DNA of 64,000 nucleotides from Eopsaltria australis (Eukaryota > Chordata > Aves > Passeriformes > Petroicidae), in contig JAVTVJ010000011.1 of assembly GCA_034509425.1 (NCBI GenBank), forward strand, positions 868,001 to 932,000. Reading direction: 5' to 3'. A program made the translations under genes and the position numbers. Below are positions 61,656 through 64,000 of this stretch, one piece after another (position 1 is the first letter of the stretch; the number at the start of each line of letters is the position of its first letter). Below the pieces are notes generated by a model. That model ran no database searches and was not told the origin of the DNA. It saw only the letters and a list, made by a program, of their open reading frames with translations.

Positions 61656-63255
61656 TGAGCTAAGGTTGTACAAAGGTTATGTGGAACCAATCTGTGATAA
61701 CATCTGCACGCCATGTAGGACATTGCTGGTTGCTGCTGCAAGGACATTAATATCTTGACCTGATAAATAAATACATGACAGGTGTCTCCATTTGTGGCTT
61801 CAGGTTAGAACAAAAAGTTTATCATGCAGCACTAGAAATATGGTCCCAAACTCATCTATCAGGCAACTTGTACATCTTGGTGACAAAGTTATCATGGAGA
61901 CTTTGAGACACTGAAATGAAACAATGCCTGCTTGGGTTGTCAAAATTCCTCCTAGAAAAGGGAACTCCTGCCTCCTTACCTGGAGCAGAAGCTCAGTAAT
62001 CATTGTAACTCCTCATTAGCTGGAAGCATATAACCAGCAAAGGGTTACAGATCTAACAAAATAAAAAGACAGTTTACAGCTATATACTTGAAGAGGCTTA
62101 TCAAGGCATGCTTAACAGAAAGTTTTCAAATCCATTGCATTTGGGAATTTATCATTAGACAGCAGTGTCAAATTTTAATGAGTGAAATTAGTTAATGCAT
62201 GTACAGCGCTTTGAAGATATGAAATGTTATTTAAATTATGGGAAGTCAAATCAAGGTAAGCAATAGAGGCTGAGAAATGGGGAAAGAAATATTTTCATGC
62301 AATAATACAGTGGTTTCATGTGCAATCAAATTCTATGCACTCCTTGATCAGTGGAGAGTCCTCTATCACCTTTTGGGTGGGAATATTCTCATATTGCTGT
62401 TGTTAACCTTGGACTGAAAACCAAAGCGTCAGCTTTTTTGTAGATTGCATAATTTCTGTTCCATTTTATCAAAGGAAAAAAGCTTCTTCTGCTTTTCTTT
62501 TGTAATGCATGTTTCACTAAGGGAACTTTGGCAAAATGATGTGACATTATGAAAAAGTCAGCTAGGATTTGAGGTGATTATTATCTCAGTTATAACACTG
62601 ATTTCTGCAGCTTTTTTAAAAATTAGTCTGTACAAGGAAAGACATATTTGGGGATTAAATGATGTTTGGAATAAAAAATTGAATTTGCAGTTAAAAACTG
62701 ATAAATCTTAAGAACAAAGTGGATAAAAAATGAGGTTTTTAAATGAAAAATGTGACAAATATTTTGATTTTTGGTTGAATTTTCATTTTGTATGAAGTTT
62801 GACAACAAAATAACCTGGTGAAAATTCTGGAAAATACCTTTTAATTTTATTCAATAAATTTTCCTTTTATAAAAGCAGGTGTATTTTACTGATATAAAAC
62901 TGATTGGCTCATAAATCTTCTTTCTCAGTATATGTAATGGAAAGTCTTAGTCATCATGGCTGACCTGGTGTAGTACTCATGAAAATTCTGCTTCACATGG
63001 GAGGCTGAATTACAGAAGTGCCAGAGATCACTTTCAGTAACCATTTCTGATTTTAAGATACTCAATCTTTGACTTAAAACCACAAATAAATACAAATACA
63101 TGCCAGATGTCAAGGCATCTGCACAGATAGACCAAGGCTGTTCCTTGGTGCTGCAGATAAGGTGCTCTATCTATTGGTCTTGCTAAAAGTAGCAATGCAT
63201 AAACGCCCTCAAAGATAGTGGGAGATTTGTGCTCTGCCTCATGGAAAAAGCATAC

Positions 63256-63271
63256 ATATATATATATATAT
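63256..63271. repeat. (AT)8 microsatellite
   Basis: A short pure AT run. Confidence 0.85.
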
Positions 63272-63910
63272 TTGGGTGGGTAATTTGGCCTTTTCTTTTT
63301 TAAATATATTTTTGAGCTCTCAAGCACTTTTGTATAGAGACAAGCACAAGCTTCATTAAAGAAAACAGAGGCCTTCTGGCAGTCAGTTGTTTATTCTTCA
63401 GTTATCTTCCTTTGACCCTTCAGTGTTTCTAGATTTTGAAGCCAAAGGAGATTATAGTTACTCAGTGTTGTTATTATCATCTAAGGGAAAGAGAGTGCGT
63501 TGTGCACAAACCATAACAACTAATGCACGTTCATTGTAAGTCCGTAAATCTTTCAGCAGTGTGCTTCTATTGTGCAAGTGGAAGTTTCTATGTCTAAATT
63601 AAAGCTGCAAATATCTCCTTTATATTTGTTTAAGTAAGATTAGAACCAGATGACATTGTTATTTTCATCAGTCCCAGCAGCTACTTGTGGTTGGATGATC
63701 CTGGCTAGGCACCAGATGCCCACCAAAGCAACTATTGAGACAGTAGAAAATACAGCAAAAAAAAGCTATGCTCAAAGGGACTAGCAGGTGCTGCTGTGCT
63801 GTGGCTTATACTTTGTGATTTACAGAAGTGCAGATCCTGCAGGGCAATCTGTAGTCCTGCTCAGGGCATCTGCAGGGAACAGAGTTTGGCAATAGAAAAT
63901 GCTCACTTAC

Positions 63911-63946
63911 TGATGCCATTCAGAGTTTTGATGCCATTCAGAGCTT
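63911..63946. repeat. 18-bp direct repeat, two copies
   Basis: Two adjacent copies of TGATGCCATTCAGAGTTT, the second with one change, followed by a partial third. Confidence 0.9.
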
Positions 63947-64000
63947 TAATGCCTAGTCAATGCTGCAGGGCTATGACTCTTTTGTCTTTGACTTCACCCT

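Larger units (their letters stand above)
61656..64000. other. Intergenic, no gene seen
   Basis: AT-rich DNA to the right edge with a short TA run and one short direct repeat. No gene is supported. Confidence 0.5.

Noticed and set aside
1..64000. CRISPR arrays, bacterial operons, tRNA or rRNA genes
   Set aside because: No regularly spaced repeats, ribosome-binding-site-led ORF chains or cloverleaf-like sequences were seen; the window is vertebrate nuclear DNA.

Overview
The window looks like a segment of a bird autosome, probably a passerine or other neoavian. The evidence is three genes in the order known for land vertebrates (TNFSF13B, ABHD13, LIG4), long AT-rich introns and intergenic DNA, several CR1 LINE fragments with the avian CR1 3' end, and two solo LTRs. 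The longer LTR closely resembles an ERVL-type LTR I remember as abundant in passerine genomes. Gene identities come from recalled family sequences; no database search was run.

Layout. Positions 1-5,000 hold only the first coding exon of TNFSF13B (BAFF) on the minus strand (4611-4937), with more than 4.6 kb of intron 1 running off the left edge. Positions 5,000-11,590 are spacer with one CR1. Positions about 11,590-17,395 form the terminal exon of ABHD13 on the minus strand: one complete coding exon (16348-17360) and a probable 4.7 kb 3'UTR that carries a CR1. An intron of about 5.6 kb leads to a CpG island (about 22,995-23,830), which looks like the shared head-to-head promoter of ABHD13 (minus) and LIG4 (plus). 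LIG4 has its whole reading frame in one exon (24114-26851). From about 27.7 kb to the right edge I see no supportable gene. That half holds AT-rich intergenic DNA, CR1 fragments, microsatellites and two solo LTRs (34128-34873 with a perfect 5-bp target duplication, and about 50153-51226).

The most notable observation is that both complete genes carry a single missing base. LIG4 loses frame near 24,537 and ABHD13 near 17,062. Apart from that, each gene has its expected length (912 and 337 aa after allowing for one base) and intact catalytic residues. Two independent fresh knock-outs of neighbouring conserved genes are unlikely, so uncorrected sequencing indels are the leading explanation. A second unexpected feature is a 106-bp direct repeat, identical but for two bases, that brackets the ABHD13 coding exon: one copy in intron 1 and one in the 3'UTR.

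Function. LIG4 is the nuclear ligase of non-homologous end joining, which V(D)J recombination needs. TNFSF13B is a B-cell survival cytokine. ABHD13 is a membrane-anchored serine hydrolase. The first two share lymphocyte biology, but their linkage is ancestral synteny and not an operon. I found no convincing new biological system in the window.
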